Source: Coniochaeta sp. PMI_546 (lineage: Eukaryota > Ascomycota > Sordariomycetes > Coniochaetales > Coniochaetaceae). Taken from it: 64,000 nucleotides of DNA. Positions 54,162 to 64,000 of this stretch are shown piece by piece. The position numbers and the translations under genes are program-made. Each line of letters opens with the position of its first letter. The first letter of the stretch is position 1. The notes under the pieces were generated by a model. It was not told the origin of the DNA. It saw only the letters and a list, made by a program, of their open reading frames with translations, and searched no databases. The stretch lies in NCBI GenBank assembly GCA_021432605.1, contig MU271152.1:434001-498000 (forward strand), written 5' to 3'.

Positions 54162-56586
54162 ATGTTTCGAGCCGCGGCTCCAGGGCCGTACGATGAGGCA
54201 GTCGGTATGTTATCATTACAGTCGAGTTAAACATCATTCAACCTTGCGGCGACTAACTATGCGGTCACTGTCTAGCTAAGGCCACCGATGAGAACCTCAC
54301 GTCAGAGGACTGGGGTGCCATCATGGAAGTCTGCGATCGTGTGTCCGGTGACCCAAATGGACCCAAAGAGGCCGTCCAGAGCCTGATCAAGCGACTCGCC
54401 CATCGCAATGCAAATGTGCAGCTCTACACTCTAGAGGTATGCATTCTCGTTTTAGCCTTGGTCGCCGATCTGTTGATGCTGACGCGCGATTGCACTTAGC
54501 TTGCGAACGCTCTCTCCCAAAACTGCGGAAAGCCTATGCACCGCGAACTGTCCAGCCGCGCTTTTACCGAGGCACTACTCAAGCTTGCCAACGACCGTAA
54601 CACACACAGAGAGGTCAAACCAAAGATCCTTGAGCGAATGAAGGACTGGACCGACATGTTCAAGTCGGATCCGGACCTTGGCATCATGTACGATGCCTAC
54701 TATCGCCTCAAGCAGACAAACCCGACTCTGCAACCTCCCAGTGCTCCGCAAAAGAATAGTCTTACGGACGTCGATCGGCAAAAGGAGGAAGAGGAGCTTC
54801 AGATGGCGCTTAAGCTTTCTTTGCAGGAAGAAGAACGGAAGAGGAAGGCATCCGAGCCAGGACCATCATCCGGTCCTGGAGCTAGTAGCGGTGCTGGGCC
54901 TGCGGCGAACCAACCTGCTGCGCCTCTGCAACCAATGTCTTCTGGCACAACCGCTGCCACAGTATCACGTGTCCGTGCCCTCTACGACTTCGTGCCTTCC
55001 GAGCCTGGCGAGTTGGAGTTCAAGAAGGGCGACGTCATCGCAGTGCTCGAAAGCGTGTATAAGGACTGGTGGCGCGGCTCGCTCAAGGGAAAGACGGGCA
55101 TTTTCCCTCTGAACTACGTAGAGAAGCTGACCGATCCTACCCCTGACGAGCTGCAGAGAGAGGCGCAGATGGAGGCCGAGGTTTTTGCCGAGATCAAGAA
55201 CGTGGAGAAGCTTCTAACCTTGTTGAGCACAAGTAATACGGCTCCACGGGAAGAGGACAACGAGGAGATTTCAGTACGTCACGGACTTATCCGAGTTGAT
55301 CCTGGCCAGTGCTAACCTCAGGGCAGAAACTCTATCACCAAACCCTTGCTATTCGACCGAAGTTGATCAAACTGATTGAGAAGTACTCGCAGAAGAAAGG
55401 TATGTGGCGTCTGACGGTATTTTATCTAGACACATATGATACTGACGTCAGCCCAGATGATTTCACCCAACTGAACGAGAAATTCATCAAGGCGAGACGA
55501 GACTATGAGGCTCTATTAGAGTCCTCCATGTCACATCCACCTGGTCCCAGCTACCATCAATATGCAATGAGGCCGCAAGTTCCACAAGGCTATCCAGCCG
55601 CCGGGCCGAGTTATCCGCCGCCAGGGCCTCCGCAGCAAGACCCTCAGCGCTTCTATACGCCTGCTCCTCAAGGTATGCAATGAGGCTTGCCTTTGGTGAC
55701 AGATGGGCTTGTGAGGCTGATGTAAATAGAACAACCTCAATATCCAGCTTCGTCGCCATCCCCAAATCTTCAGAGACCAAATCCAAATAATGCTCCGTTT
55801 TACATGGCCGGAGCCGAGGTTCCACCACAAGGAGGACCCCCTGGTCAGCCCCAGCAGCAACCGCAACCGTATCCGCAACGGGAACAGGGCCAGCGCCGCT
55901 CTTCGGCAGGGAAACAGCCAGCGCCAATCCAGACTTCTTCACCGCCGCCGGTAAATAATCAGTATGCTGCATACCAGGGACCTGGAACAAGCCAGCGACC
56001 CCAAAGCACTTATGGCGGAGCGCCACAAGAGCTGTCCACATCAGTATACGATTCTCCGATCGCACCACACAACCCCAACTCTGCCGCGACGTACTCTTCC
56101 TCAGTATACTCCCCCGATGACGTTTACGGTCATGCTACTCCTTCGATTGGAGGACCTCCCAACGCCCAGGCACCATCCGCACCTTCGCCCGACCAACGGC
56201 AAACGTACCAGCCATACACAGCATACCACGCTCCTCGCCAACCATCTCAGCCATATGGGCGCCCGTTCGAAGGTGCGGCTAATGACGCACCTCACCCACC
56301 GGCACCGACCGGCCAGGCTCCACCGCCGCCTATTCCTCAGGCGCGTCCAGACTCGGTACTGACGCCGCCTCCACTGCAGCCTTCTGGCTCAGCCTACGAT
56401 GCCAGGCAGACGCTGCCGAGTCGTATGGGTGGGTATCCATCCCCGCCGGCACAGCAAGGCCCTGATGGTGGACAGCAGCCACCACAGCAGCCGCAGTATA
56501 AGGCTTACGTGCCTCCAGGCGGGTCTGGGCCCGGTGTCGACGGTCCAAGTGCGCCAAGTGACTACTATCGGACTACTGCCTACTAA
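54162..56586 (+). CDS. hse1: ESCRT-0 subunit Hse1 (STAM homologue)
   Basis: Six exons: 54162-54204, 54276-54436, 54500-55273, 55327-55399, 55457-55672, 55730-56586. Total 2124 nt, 707 residues. All junctions are GT...AG and phases match. Domains in order: VHS (1-140, YDEAVAKATDENLTSEDWGAIMEVCDRV ... RNANVQLYTLELANALSQNCG), a ubiquitin-interacting motif near 165 (EEEELQMALKLSLQEEE), SH3 at about 225-285 (RVRALYDFVPSEPGELEFKKGD ... WWRGSLKGKTGIFPLNYVEKL), and a GAT-like coiled coil (AEVFAEIKNVEKLLTLLS ... QTLAIRPKLIKLIEKYSQKKDD). A Pro/Gln/Tyr-rich tail of over 250 residues ends the protein. With Vps27 it forms ESCRT-0, which captures ubiquitinated cargo on endosomes for delivery to multivesicular bodies. 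Confidence 0.95.
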
Positions 56587-57253
56587 GCCGAGTCCGTGGT
56601 ATTGAGTAATGGTTGGAAAGCAAGACAGTGGCAGAGAAGAGATCAAGTAACCTGGCAGGCATAACCGGGCGGTGGTAGTTGCATAGAGGTTCTTATGCTC
56701 GTTTGATATGACACTGACCATGGCGCATTTTCTCATTGTTTGGGCGGTGCAGGCCATTTATCTTACCATAGCGTTCAACTTGTTTGTAGTGTCTTGTCAT
56801 AATTAGTACTTCTGTGCCCCTGTATCTGGAACAACCAATGCTCCCTGGTTCCCATCAGGATGGTTACCGGGAGACTGTCACTTGCAGTGGCGTGCTCAGA
56901 ACTATCTTCCGTCGATAGACAAAGACTGATCGCAAACCTGTTAGCCATATATAGAAAAAAAAATACAAAAATGAGATAAAGATGATCATTCTGAAATTGG
57001 GAACGGTAATATCACGACGGCTCGCGATTTGCTTTTGCGTGGAAGTGGTTTCGCAGTGGAGGATACTCCAGGGGTGTCAACAAACAGTGCAGATAAGCGA
57101 CTGTTGACACCGATCACTTCCTTTACCTCAGTCCTTCAACTTTCAATTCACTGCAAATAGTGTCCGGTTTGAATTTGGGGCAAATTTGAGCATCGCCGAT
57201 CCCTGCCTTACTTTCCATGCTTTCCTCATCATGATGGAAGCTGCCGACACATT
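56587..57253. other. Intergenic region between hse1 and yrb30
   Basis: About 0.67 kb with the hse1 3' UTR and the yrb30 promoter. Upstream ATGs at 57219 and 57232 are out of frame with the yrb30 start. Nothing else recognised. Confidence 0.5.
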
Positions 57254-59296
57254 ATGGACGCACTCCTGGCAAGTCTCGGTATGTACGCCGTCAACTGCGC
57301 AGGGCGCCTTGCCGTCAAAAATGGCATCGCCCTCACTGCGAAATACACCACCAAGCAATGCTCACGGCTGCTGAAGACCATCGACGACAAGCGTGATCGT
57401 GCAGAGTTGAAGGAGTTGCAAAAACTGCTAGACAGCAAGATCAAGGTATGGCACTTTCTACTCAGGTTTGTCGGACAAATCACTGACCGACCGTAGATCT
57501 TGTCCCCTGTTATAGACTTGATCGAGTTCAAGTACGCAAACATCTCCCCAATAATCTGGTAGCATGTATTAACTTAATGCAGATCTGGTCGTGGTAATGT
57601 GTTCCTCGAGTCAGCTGTCCCTTTGGCGAAGTCCCTGCACCGAGACATTGTGTCTCTTGGGAAAAGGCTGGAAGCTGCGGCAGCCGTTGAGGAAGCAATC
57701 TCCAGCCAGCCAGGTATTCGCACCATTCGAGTCACAGAGCAACAACATATGGAAGTTCTGGGCATCATCGACGAGATCAAGAGCCTGCTGGCTCGGATTG
57801 ACAGGGACATACCGCTTCTCCAGCTTGCCATTACGGGATCCGGAGAGACCCTGTCGAACTCGATGCCCTCAGGAATCTCGCCGTCCAGACTTATGCAAGC
57901 AAGCACATTCGTCAGCATAGGAGACACGCAGTTCTCCGGTGATCCAACTAGGCCGGTTCAGATTGGACCGTCCTTCACAATATCGCTGTATATGCTCTTC
58001 CTGGGTCATAGCTCGTCACAACCCCAGACGAACGGTGACTGCCAAAGCGGCGAGTCTCCTGCCACGCCCGACGCTTCACGGAGCGGAGGCAAGCAGCCGA
58101 AAAAGCAAGAGCCTTACGGTCTGGGCGAAGGGGAGCGCATACCCATCTGGCAAGAAATTATCCACAAAGCTCGCATCCGGCTTTGTCGGACGCCGCTAGG
58201 CTGGGTATTTGACCGTGAGAAGGGTTACTGCCCTGACCTTGCGACGAACCTCATGCGGACATCCTCGGACACTGCGCAGAGCGCTTTCGCGAGGAGTAGT
58301 GGATACTCCTACCACTTGGAGATCGTCGAGGATCTGGATGATGGGCGATTGCATGACGAGGAGGGACAGAAGCATCAACCGTTCGATAACATCGCTATGG
58401 CTGGCGTCAGGGAATCTCTGCCGATCCATCAGATATCGAAAGTCTTCTACACTAATACTGGGAAGCTGCTGAATATCGGAAGTTCGACGGACAACAACCC
58501 AGTGTTGCTGTTGAAGAGGGATGCCCAGGCAGCGTCACCGAGTCAACTCCGCGAAGAATGGGAAGAAGAATCTTGCAGTGTTCGCCGGGAGGATGCTGCT
58601 GGATCTGAGGCTAGCGACACCGATGATGTTGACCAGTCAGACATCGATCGACAGCTTTTTGAGGAGAACAAGGTCTTGGATACTCCACAGGAAGACGCGG
58701 CCGGCATCCAGGACAAGCGGAAGTGGGAGTTTCCGCAGCACGTCGATCAAGAATGGTTTGCACTGGAGGTATTTGTGGAAGATGAGGAAGATGATTCTGA
58801 TAACGAGAATGATGATGACTATTCAGAAGATCGACGTTCTGAGACCGCAGAGGGTGACGGCACGCCAAGCAAGCAGCTCGCTGCCATGAAGGTGAGACTC
58901 GCACACGGGAGGTCTTCCTCGGTCGACATCAATCTTCTCGAGCAGATTCGAAACATCAGCATCAGATCGCCCATGCCTGCTTCGCCTCAGATCTACAAGA
59001 GTCAGCAAGGCGACATGGACAAGGCGACATTGATTACCGACAGCCCAGAGTCGTTTGTGGCACGGTCACCGTTCGGAGCCATTACCTCGTCGCTCTCCCT
59101 CATGGAGATGCTGATCCGGCTCACGAGTCTGCAAGAGTTCCAGCAGACTTCTCATCTCGCCATTCCGGACTATATCCTGACTTTCTTCCTCGAAGAGACG
59201 TCGACTACTGGCCTGCAGGGGGAGCAAAGGTGGAAGACTCGCAACGAGGCTAAGAAGAGGGTCGGCTTTGACCCGTACACTGATACCCCCTACTAG
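57254..59296 (+). CDS. yrb30: Ran-GTP-binding protein of the Yrb30 family
   Basis: Exons 57254-57445, 57497-57531 (35 nt) and 57583-59296 give 646 residues. Introns are 51 nt each (gtatgg ... cgtag; gtacgc ... tgcag). The small middle exon supplies ILSPVIDLIEF and is required to reach SGRGNVFLESAVPLAKSLHRDIVSLGKRLE, the conserved N-terminal core of fungal Ran-binding proteins. The start MDALLASLGMYAVNCAGRLAVKNGIALTA matches the family. Later blocks PIWQEIIHKARIRLCRTPLGWVFDREKGYCPDLA and an acidic insertion (VEDEEDDSDNENDDDYSED, about 400) are present. The protein ends RVGFDPYTDTPY. Yrb30 in yeast binds RanGTP and inhibits RanGAP-stimulated hydrolysis, affecting nuclear export. The role in filamentous fungi is little studied. 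Confidence 0.88.
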
Positions 59297-59725
59297 ATAG
59301 ACAATTATATCACAGTTCTTCCAGACACACCTGTTATGGACACGATCATGTTTCTCGAGAAGTAAAAGTTGGCTACGAAGGGCTCGAAGAGGCACAGGTG
59401 CAATACTATCAAGGGTTAGGGTTATATCAGTCACTGTGCATTTAATCGATTATGGTGGCATCGTGGCACCTTATCAACTGTATTGTCACCTTTCCCAAGA
59501 CAACCTTACCTACGAGCAACTTTTCTGGAGATGAGTCTTGCGCGCACCCTCGTGCCTCCTCGTACCTCCTTGATAAACAGATGATAGCCCTGTTGATCAG
59601 CTTTCTCGACCGGCGGAGCATACCACCGGACCACCGCATCGCAGCAACACGAGTGTCTTGCCTGACCGCAGTGACCAAATAGACATCTCTCCCCCACCCA
59701 AGCAACTACCCTCCAACCGCCCAAG
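59297..59725. other. Intergenic region between yrb30 and the Saf4/CWC16 gene
   Basis: About 430 bases; 3' UTR of yrb30 and promoter of the splicing-factor gene, with a telobox-like dodecamer at 59412-59423. The antisense ORF here is unsupported. Confidence 0.5.
59412..59423. promoter_or_regulatory. Telobox-like AGGGTTAGGGTT, 5' of the Saf4/CWC16 gene
   Basis: Third exact copy of the dodecamer, 303 bases upstream of the ATG at 59726 and 116 bases after the yrb30 stop. Regulatory role inferred from recurrence. Confidence 0.42.
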
Positions 59726-60847
59726 ATGCAGGGCTTCAACATGGGACGATACGTCCCGCCGGACCAAGAGGGTCTCGTCTCGGGCAACGCGCTGCACAAG
59801 AAGCGCCCGCCCGGCATGAGGGCGAACGGGCAGCAGACGGTCCGGTTCGAGATGCCCTTCGCGATCTGGTGCACCACGTGCCCGAAGCCGACGGTGATCG
59901 GCCAGGGGGTGCGCTTCAACGCGACCAAGTCCAAGGTCGGGAATTACTTCTCCAGCCCGATCTTCAGCTTTCGGATGCGGCACCCGGCCTGCGGCGGGGA
60001 GATTGAGATTAGGACCGATCCGAAGAATACGGCGTATGTTGTGATGTCGGGGGCGAGGAAGAGGGATTTGGGGCTTGATGAGGAGAGTTTGGTCAAGAGT
60101 CGGGATGGGCTTGTGGGAGGGGAGATCGTGACGGAGGGGGAGAGGGCGGATATGAGGGAGACGGCGTTCAAGAATCTGGAGAAGACGATTGAGGATAGGC
60201 AGGTGGCGGAACGGGGGAAGGTGAGGATCGAGGAGTTGGAGGAGGGGGCGAGGGTCTGGGAGGATCCGTACGAGAGGAATCGGAGGCTGAGGAAGGAGTT
60301 CAGGGTCGGACGACATGGCAGGGAAAGGGAGGCCAAGAGAAGTAGCGAGGTTAAGGAGAGGTTGGGGTTGGGAGAGGAGTTTGAGTTGGTGCCTGAGGTG
60401 GAAGAGGATGCAATCAGAGCGAAGCTGGTGGACTTTGGGGGCGAGATCGAGTCTGGCGAAGGAAGCGTTGATAGAGCGCTTGCGAAACCGCTCTTTGGAG
60501 GCTCCAAGAAGACCGCAGATGACTCTGGCGAGGCAAAGAAGAACACCAAGGAGAAAAAGGGCAAGCTGAAGAGTAAGCTCAGATCCGAGATCGTGGCTAC
60601 GAAAAGGCGGGAAGATCTTGTCAGCGAGATCGTTGGTAACACACGGGCGGCAAGAGACCCCTTCTTGGAGTTTGGGACGAACATCTCGTCAAAGTCGCAA
60701 ACACAACTACTTCCAGGCCTAAAGAGGAAACGACCGGCAGACACAGGACTTGGGCCTCCAGCGAAACAAGAGGAGGGTAGAGATGTGGCTACGGCAGCGA
60801 AAGCTTCTGTGGCCATAGGGCTCGTCAATTACGACTCTGATGATTGA
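59726..60847 (+). CDS. saf4: CWC16-family splicing factor, Saf4/CCDC130 type
   Basis: A single exon of 373 residues. The N-terminus MQGFNMGRYVPPDQEG, then QTVRFEMPFAIWCTTC, GQGVRFNATKSKVGNYFSSPIFSFRMRH and RTDPKNTAYVVMSGARKRD is the conserved core of CWC16 proteins, which associate with the spliceosome around the first catalytic step. Within CWC16, the order NxGRY-VPP and the C-terminal layout fit CCDC130/Saf4 better than Yju2. The first zinc Cys pair is intact (WCTTC), but the second is H-x2-C (RHPAC), with His replacing the first Cys; I believe this is common in filamentous fungi. The rest is a Lys/Glu-rich helical region and a disordered tail ending in NYDSDD. Confidence 0.9.
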   Translation: MQGFNMGRYVPPDQEGLVSGNALHKKRPPGMRANGQQTVRFEMPFAIWCTTCPKPTVIGQGVRFNATKSKVGNYFSSPIFSFRMRHPACGGEIEIRTDPKNTAYVVMSGARKRDLGLDEESLVKSRDGLVGGEIVTEGERADMRETAFKNLEKTIEDRQVAERGKVRIEELEEGARVWEDPYERNRRLRKEFRVGRHGREREAKRSSEVKERLGLGEEFELVPEVEEDAIRAKLVDFGGEIESGEGSVDRALAKPLFGGSKKTADDSGEAKKNTKEKKGKLKSKLRSEIVATKRREDLVSEIVGNTRAARDPFLEFGTNISSKSQTQLLPGLKRKRPADTGLGPPAKQEEGRDVATAAKASVAIGLVNYDSDD

Positions 60848-61285
60848 GGAATGAAGAGATCACGGCATGACGGCTTTTCGTGGTTTACATCTTGCATTTG
60901 GGACGGAGTTGAAGCAGCATTTGATACCCTATGTGCAGCAGAGGTGACTGTGCTTTAGTTGAGTGTTTAAGGAAGGAACAGAACGGTATACTCGTTACAT
61001 AGTGCACACTACCTCACTCTCCATCTTTGTGGTATGTCAGTACATTCCGTGGCTTCGGGTCGTCCTCGACGTGAACGAGGGCCCCCCTAGAGTGGCCAGC
61101 GATGTTCCTCAATTGATGAGTCATTCACCGTTTGATCCGCCTAAAGCGCGCACGTGCTCACGCGACAGCGCTGGAACATGTTTCCGGGCGGCGAGTTGGA
61201 AATCCGCAATGCTCAACGTCGCCGCTGTAATCACCGGGCCTTCCACTCGACGATGATTACAGTATGAAGACTTAGTTTTGATACA
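60848..61285. other. Intergenic region between saf4 and rad4
   Basis: About 440 bases with the saf4 3' UTR and the rad4 promoter. ORFs at 60963-61256 (+) and 61121-61435 (-) lack support. Confidence 0.5.
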
Positions 61286-63940
61286 ATGGCGGGTAAAAAG
61301 CGACCTGCTCCGAGTGATAGCGGCGGCAGGCGCGTCAGCTCCAGACTTCGAGGATCCGCGACGAAAAGCAATGACGTCGTCCCGGACATTTACCGCCAAA
61401 TGTTGGTTGAGGCCGGCGCAAGTACTGCAAGACACGTCGCAGCCGATTCACCGGAGAGGCCTTTGAAAAGAAGACGACCTGGTGAGAGGGCAGAGAAAAA
61501 TGCTCGCCAAAAGGTCGTGGAGAGTGAGCCGCTACCATCCGTGGACCATGACGCAGATGACGAGGATATCGAATTTGAAGATGTTCCTCCTCCGGCGCCT
61601 AATGTTCAGACTATATTACGGGACTCGGAAGATGAGGATGATGATGACAACGATGATGAGATGCAATTCGAGGATGTCGACTTTGGTACATTGGACCTGG
61701 CCGGTCCCAGTCCGGCTGAAGAAGCTCCCAAAGACCTTAACCTCAACCTCACTGTCCAGAAAGCAGCCATGGCTCCCGCAAAAAGGGTAATAGACAGGCG
61801 AAAACCGGCAACCAAAGAGGAGAAGGAACGTCGAGTTCACGTGCATAAGATGCATGTTCTCTGCCTCTTGTGCCATGTTTCCATGCGCAACCGGTGGTGC
61901 AATGACCCCGAGATTCAGGCCGCTCTACGGCCATTGCTCACAGCCAAGATGGTCAAGTTTCTGAATCCAGCGAGCAACGCGTCGCAGTTTGGACGGACTG
62001 AGTCTCTCAAGAGGGGGTTACAAGAGGTCGCAGATATGTTCAAATTGAAGTACACCATCACTGAACGCGGGATACGCAGAGCTCTGTGGGCCGAAGACGA
62101 GTCGCAACTCAAGGACTATCAACTACCGGACGACATCGAGTCTACGCTCGAAAGGAGCGACTTCCTCGAGGCAGCAAAAACTCTGAAGGGCTCGCGTGAC
62201 GTAGGCGCACAGTTATTCTGCGCTTTGCTCCGATGCGCCGGCGTCGAGACGAGACTTGTCTGCTCGCTTCAGCCACTGGCTTGTGTAGCAAGTGCTCCGA
62301 CAATGCCAAGGCAAAGAAAGGCGCAGACACCGGCGACGCCATCGGCGGCGGAGCGCATGAGAGCCGCCAGGGCGATCTACGACCAATACACGACAACTAC
62401 AGCCGAAACGGGGACACCTTCCCCCAGGCGACGACTAGGGCATCCCCACGCGGCCGCTTACAATATCCCCTCCATGTCCTACACGCCATCCTCTGCTACA
62501 TTCGCGAGTCCGCCGACAACAAAAAGAATAAAAGGCGAGTCTCCATTTCCAGTCTACTGGGTCGAGGTCCTCGACATCGCGCTCCAAAAATGGCAACCCG
62601 TCGACCCGCTCGTCACAAGTACACAGTGGAAGCCCAGGGCCCTGGAGCCCCCAGCCTCGGACAGGGAGAACTGCATGACCTACGTGATCGGCTTCGAGGC
62701 CGACGGCAGCGCCAAGGACGTCACGCGCCGGTACGCGAAGGCGTACAACTCCAAGACGCGCAGGATGCGTGTGGACGGGCTGAGTCCGCCGACGGACAGC
62801 AACGTTACTACGGCTCGATCGCCCGGCGAGCGCTGGTGGCGCCGCACGATGCGGCGCTTTGCGAAAGCGTACCCCACCGACGCGGACCAGATCGAGGACA
62901 GCGAGCTCGCGGCGGCGGAGGCGAGGGAGCCGATGCCGCGGAATGTGGGTGATTTTAAGGATCATCCTGTCTACGCGCTGGAGCGGCATCTACGACGGCA
63001 CGAGGTGCTGGTGCCGGGAGCGCAGCCGGCCGGTACGGTCGGTGCGGGGAGTAAGGGCCCGCTGGAAAGGATCTACCGCCGTCGAGATGTGCGCATTGCG
63101 AGGAGCAGGGACAAGTGGTACCGCCTCGGCAGGGTGGTGATGCCGGGCGAGGAACCGGTCAAGGTGTTACCGAAGAAGAAGAAGGCCAGGAGGGGGATGT
63201 GGGACGATGAAGAGTCGGAGCAAGAAGAGCAGGAGGAGGAGGATCTGGACCCGGATAAGGTCGGGTTGTTCGGCGAGGAGCTCGTGGCGGACGGGACGCC
63301 GATATACATGTACGAGCAGACGGAGCCGTACGTCCCGGAGCCGGTGCGGAACGGACGGGTGCCGAAGAATAAGTTTGGGAATGTGGACGTCTACGTGCCG
63401 AGTATGGTGCCGGCCGGAGGAGCGCATGTGCTGCACGACAAGGCGGCGCACGCTGCGTTTATTTTGGGGGTGGACTACGCGCCGGCGCTTACGGGGTTCA
63501 AGTTCAGTGGGAGGAAGGGCACGGCGGTGCTGAATGGTGTCGTGGTGCCGGCCGAGGCTGAGGAGGGAGTCTGGGCGGTGATTGCGGGTATGGAGGACCT
63601 GGAGGCTGAGGCTGAGAAGGAGCGGAAGGCTAGGGTTGCGCTGAGGTGGTGGAAGCGGTTTCTTATGGGATTGCGGATCAGGGAGCGAATCTGGGCAAAT
63701 GTTGATCCCAGTGAGGAGAAGGATGGAGGCGTGGACGGGGATGGTGATGAGGATGAGGATGGAGGGTATACGCGTGAAGACAAGCGAAAGGGCGTTGCTG
63801 GAGAGGCAGAGGATATGGATCTAGATGCCGTGGTTAGCGATGTCACGGAGGAGCTGGACTTTGTGGACGATGTGAATGGGGGTGGTGGCTTCTTGGTGGA
63901 CGAGGATGACGACGCCGGCGGAGGATTTATGGTGGAGTGA
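61286..63940 (+). CDS. rad4: Rad4/XPC-type DNA damage recognition protein
   Basis: One uninterrupted frame of 884 residues from ATG 61286 (MAGKKRPAPSD). A basic then acidic disordered N-terminus covers 1-175. The transglutaminase-like fold spans about 180-500 (VHVHKMHVLCLLCHVSMRNRWCNDPEIQ ... ALLRCAGVETRLVCSLQPL ... YWVEVLDIALQKWQPVDPL ... MTYVIGFEADGSAKDVTRRYAKAY). The three beta-hairpin domains follow: BHD1 at about 548-605 (HPVYALERHLRRHEVL), BHD2 at about 605-680, and BHD3 at about 685-768 (RVPKNKFGNVDVYVPSMVPAGGAH ... ILGVDYAPALTGFKF). The tail is acidic. Rad4 with Rad23 finds helix-distorting lesions and starts global-genome nucleotide excision repair. An insertion of about 90 residues, rich in Thr/Pro/Arg, lies inside the transglutaminase fold. 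Being intronless is unusual only for its length. Confidence 0.95.
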   Translation: MAGKKRPAPSDSGGRRVSSRLRGSATKSNDVVPDIYRQMLVEAGASTARHVAADSPERPLKRRRPGERAEKNARQKVVESEPLPSVDHDADDEDIEFEDVPPPAPNVQTILRDSEDEDDDDNDDEMQFEDVDFGTLDLAGPSPAEEAPKDLNLNLTVQKAAMAPAKRVIDRRKPATKEEKERRVHVHKMHVLCLLCHVSMRNRWCNDPEIQAALRPLLTAKMVKFLNPASNASQFGRTESLKRGLQEVADMFKLKYTITERGIRRALWAEDESQLKDYQLPDDIESTLERSDFLEAAKTLKGSRDVGAQLFCALLRCAGVETRLVCSLQPLACVASAPTMPRQRKAQTPATPSAAERMRAARAIYDQYTTTTAETGTPSPRRRLGHPHAAAYNIPSMSYTPSSATFASPPTTKRIKGESPFPVYWVEVLDIALQKWQPVDPLVTSTQWKPRALEPPASDRENCMTYVIGFEADGSAKDVTRRYAKAYNSKTRRMRVDGLSPPTDSNVTTARSPGERWWRRTMRRFAKAYPTDADQIEDSELAAAEAREPMPRNVGDFKDHPVYALERHLRRHEVLVPGAQPAGTVGAGSKGPLERIYRRRDVRIARSRDKWYRLGRVVMPGEEPVKVLPKKKKARRGMWDDEESEQEEQEEEDLDPDKVGLFGEELVADGTPIYMYEQTEPYVPEPVRNGRVPKNKFGNVDVYVPSMVPAGGAHVLHDKAAHAAFILGVDYAPALTGFKFSGRKGTAVLNGVVVPAEAEEGVWAVIAGMEDLEAEAEKERKARVALRWWKRFLMGLRIRERIWANVDPSEEKDGGVDGDGDEDEDGGYTREDKRKGVAGEAEDMDLDAVVSDVTEELDFVDDVNGGGGFLVDEDDDAGGGFMVE

Positions 63941-64000
63941 TAGCTAGCCCTCTGGGCTACTGTGATAGACAGGTGCCTACTGCAGTGCTAGCGTCCCCAT
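63941..64000. other. Window end, start of the rad4 3' flank
   Basis: Sixty bases after the rad4 stop; presumed 3' UTR. Nothing else can be said. Confidence 0.5.

Overview
The window is nuclear DNA of a filamentous ascomycete (Pezizomycotina, most likely a Sordariomycete). The evidence is short introns of about 50-90 nt with GT...AG ends and ctaac/ctgac-type branch sites, many mitochondrial presequences, and fungal-type proteins such as a QDE-2-like Argonaute, Rxt2, Erg27, Hse1, Yrb30 and Aim32. There are no bacterial-type operons, tRNA or rRNA genes, CRISPR arrays or intact transposons. I rebuilt 26 protein genes by following protein-family continuity across splice sites. All complete models close in frame. 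The first gene, Rxt2, is cut by the left edge.

Layout. 0-9.6 kb: Rxt2 C-terminus (+), ubiquitin-conjugating enzyme Ubc8 (-), ketopantoate hydroxymethyltransferase (+), Atg12 (-), a soluble SREBP-type bHLH regulator (+). 10-19.8 kb: mitochondrial aminopeptidase Icp55 (-), divergent from the Dbf4 subunit of DDK (+); then a Gfo/Idh/MocA oxidoreductase (+) and a 14-TM DHA2 drug-efflux-type MFS pump (+). 19.9-28.6 kb: an uncharacterised OB-fold protein (-), divergent from 3-ketosteroid reductase Erg27 (+); an FLVCR-like MFS carrier (-), complex III hinge protein Qcr6 (-), a WBP2-like GRAM protein (-). 28.5-33.4 kb is a gene-poor gap. 33.4-42.7 kb: a GBD-FH3 protein lacking the formin actin-nucleating half (-), Aim32 (-), an 86-residue mitochondrial membrane protein (+), the SCYL2 pseudokinase (-). 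43.4-49.6 kb: branched-chain aminotransferase (+), complex I subunit NDUFB11 (-), Argonaute (-). 51.7-64 kb: Nopp140/Srp40 (-), Hse1 (+), Ran-binding Yrb30-type protein (+), Saf4/CWC16 splicing factor (+), Rad4/XPC (+).

The content is overwhelmingly housekeeping: mitochondrial function, protein turnover, chromatin and DNA repair, splicing, endosomal sorting. Genes are mostly arranged as divergent or convergent pairs, and there is no secondary-metabolite cluster. The most notable observation is in ubc8. A conserved Met codon is split by two introns around a single-nucleotide exon at position 2032, which is the only arrangement I could find that preserves the family sequence. A second pattern is a telomere-like dodecamer, AGGGTTAGGGTT, found exactly three times plus one 11-of-12 copy, in each case in a gene flank.
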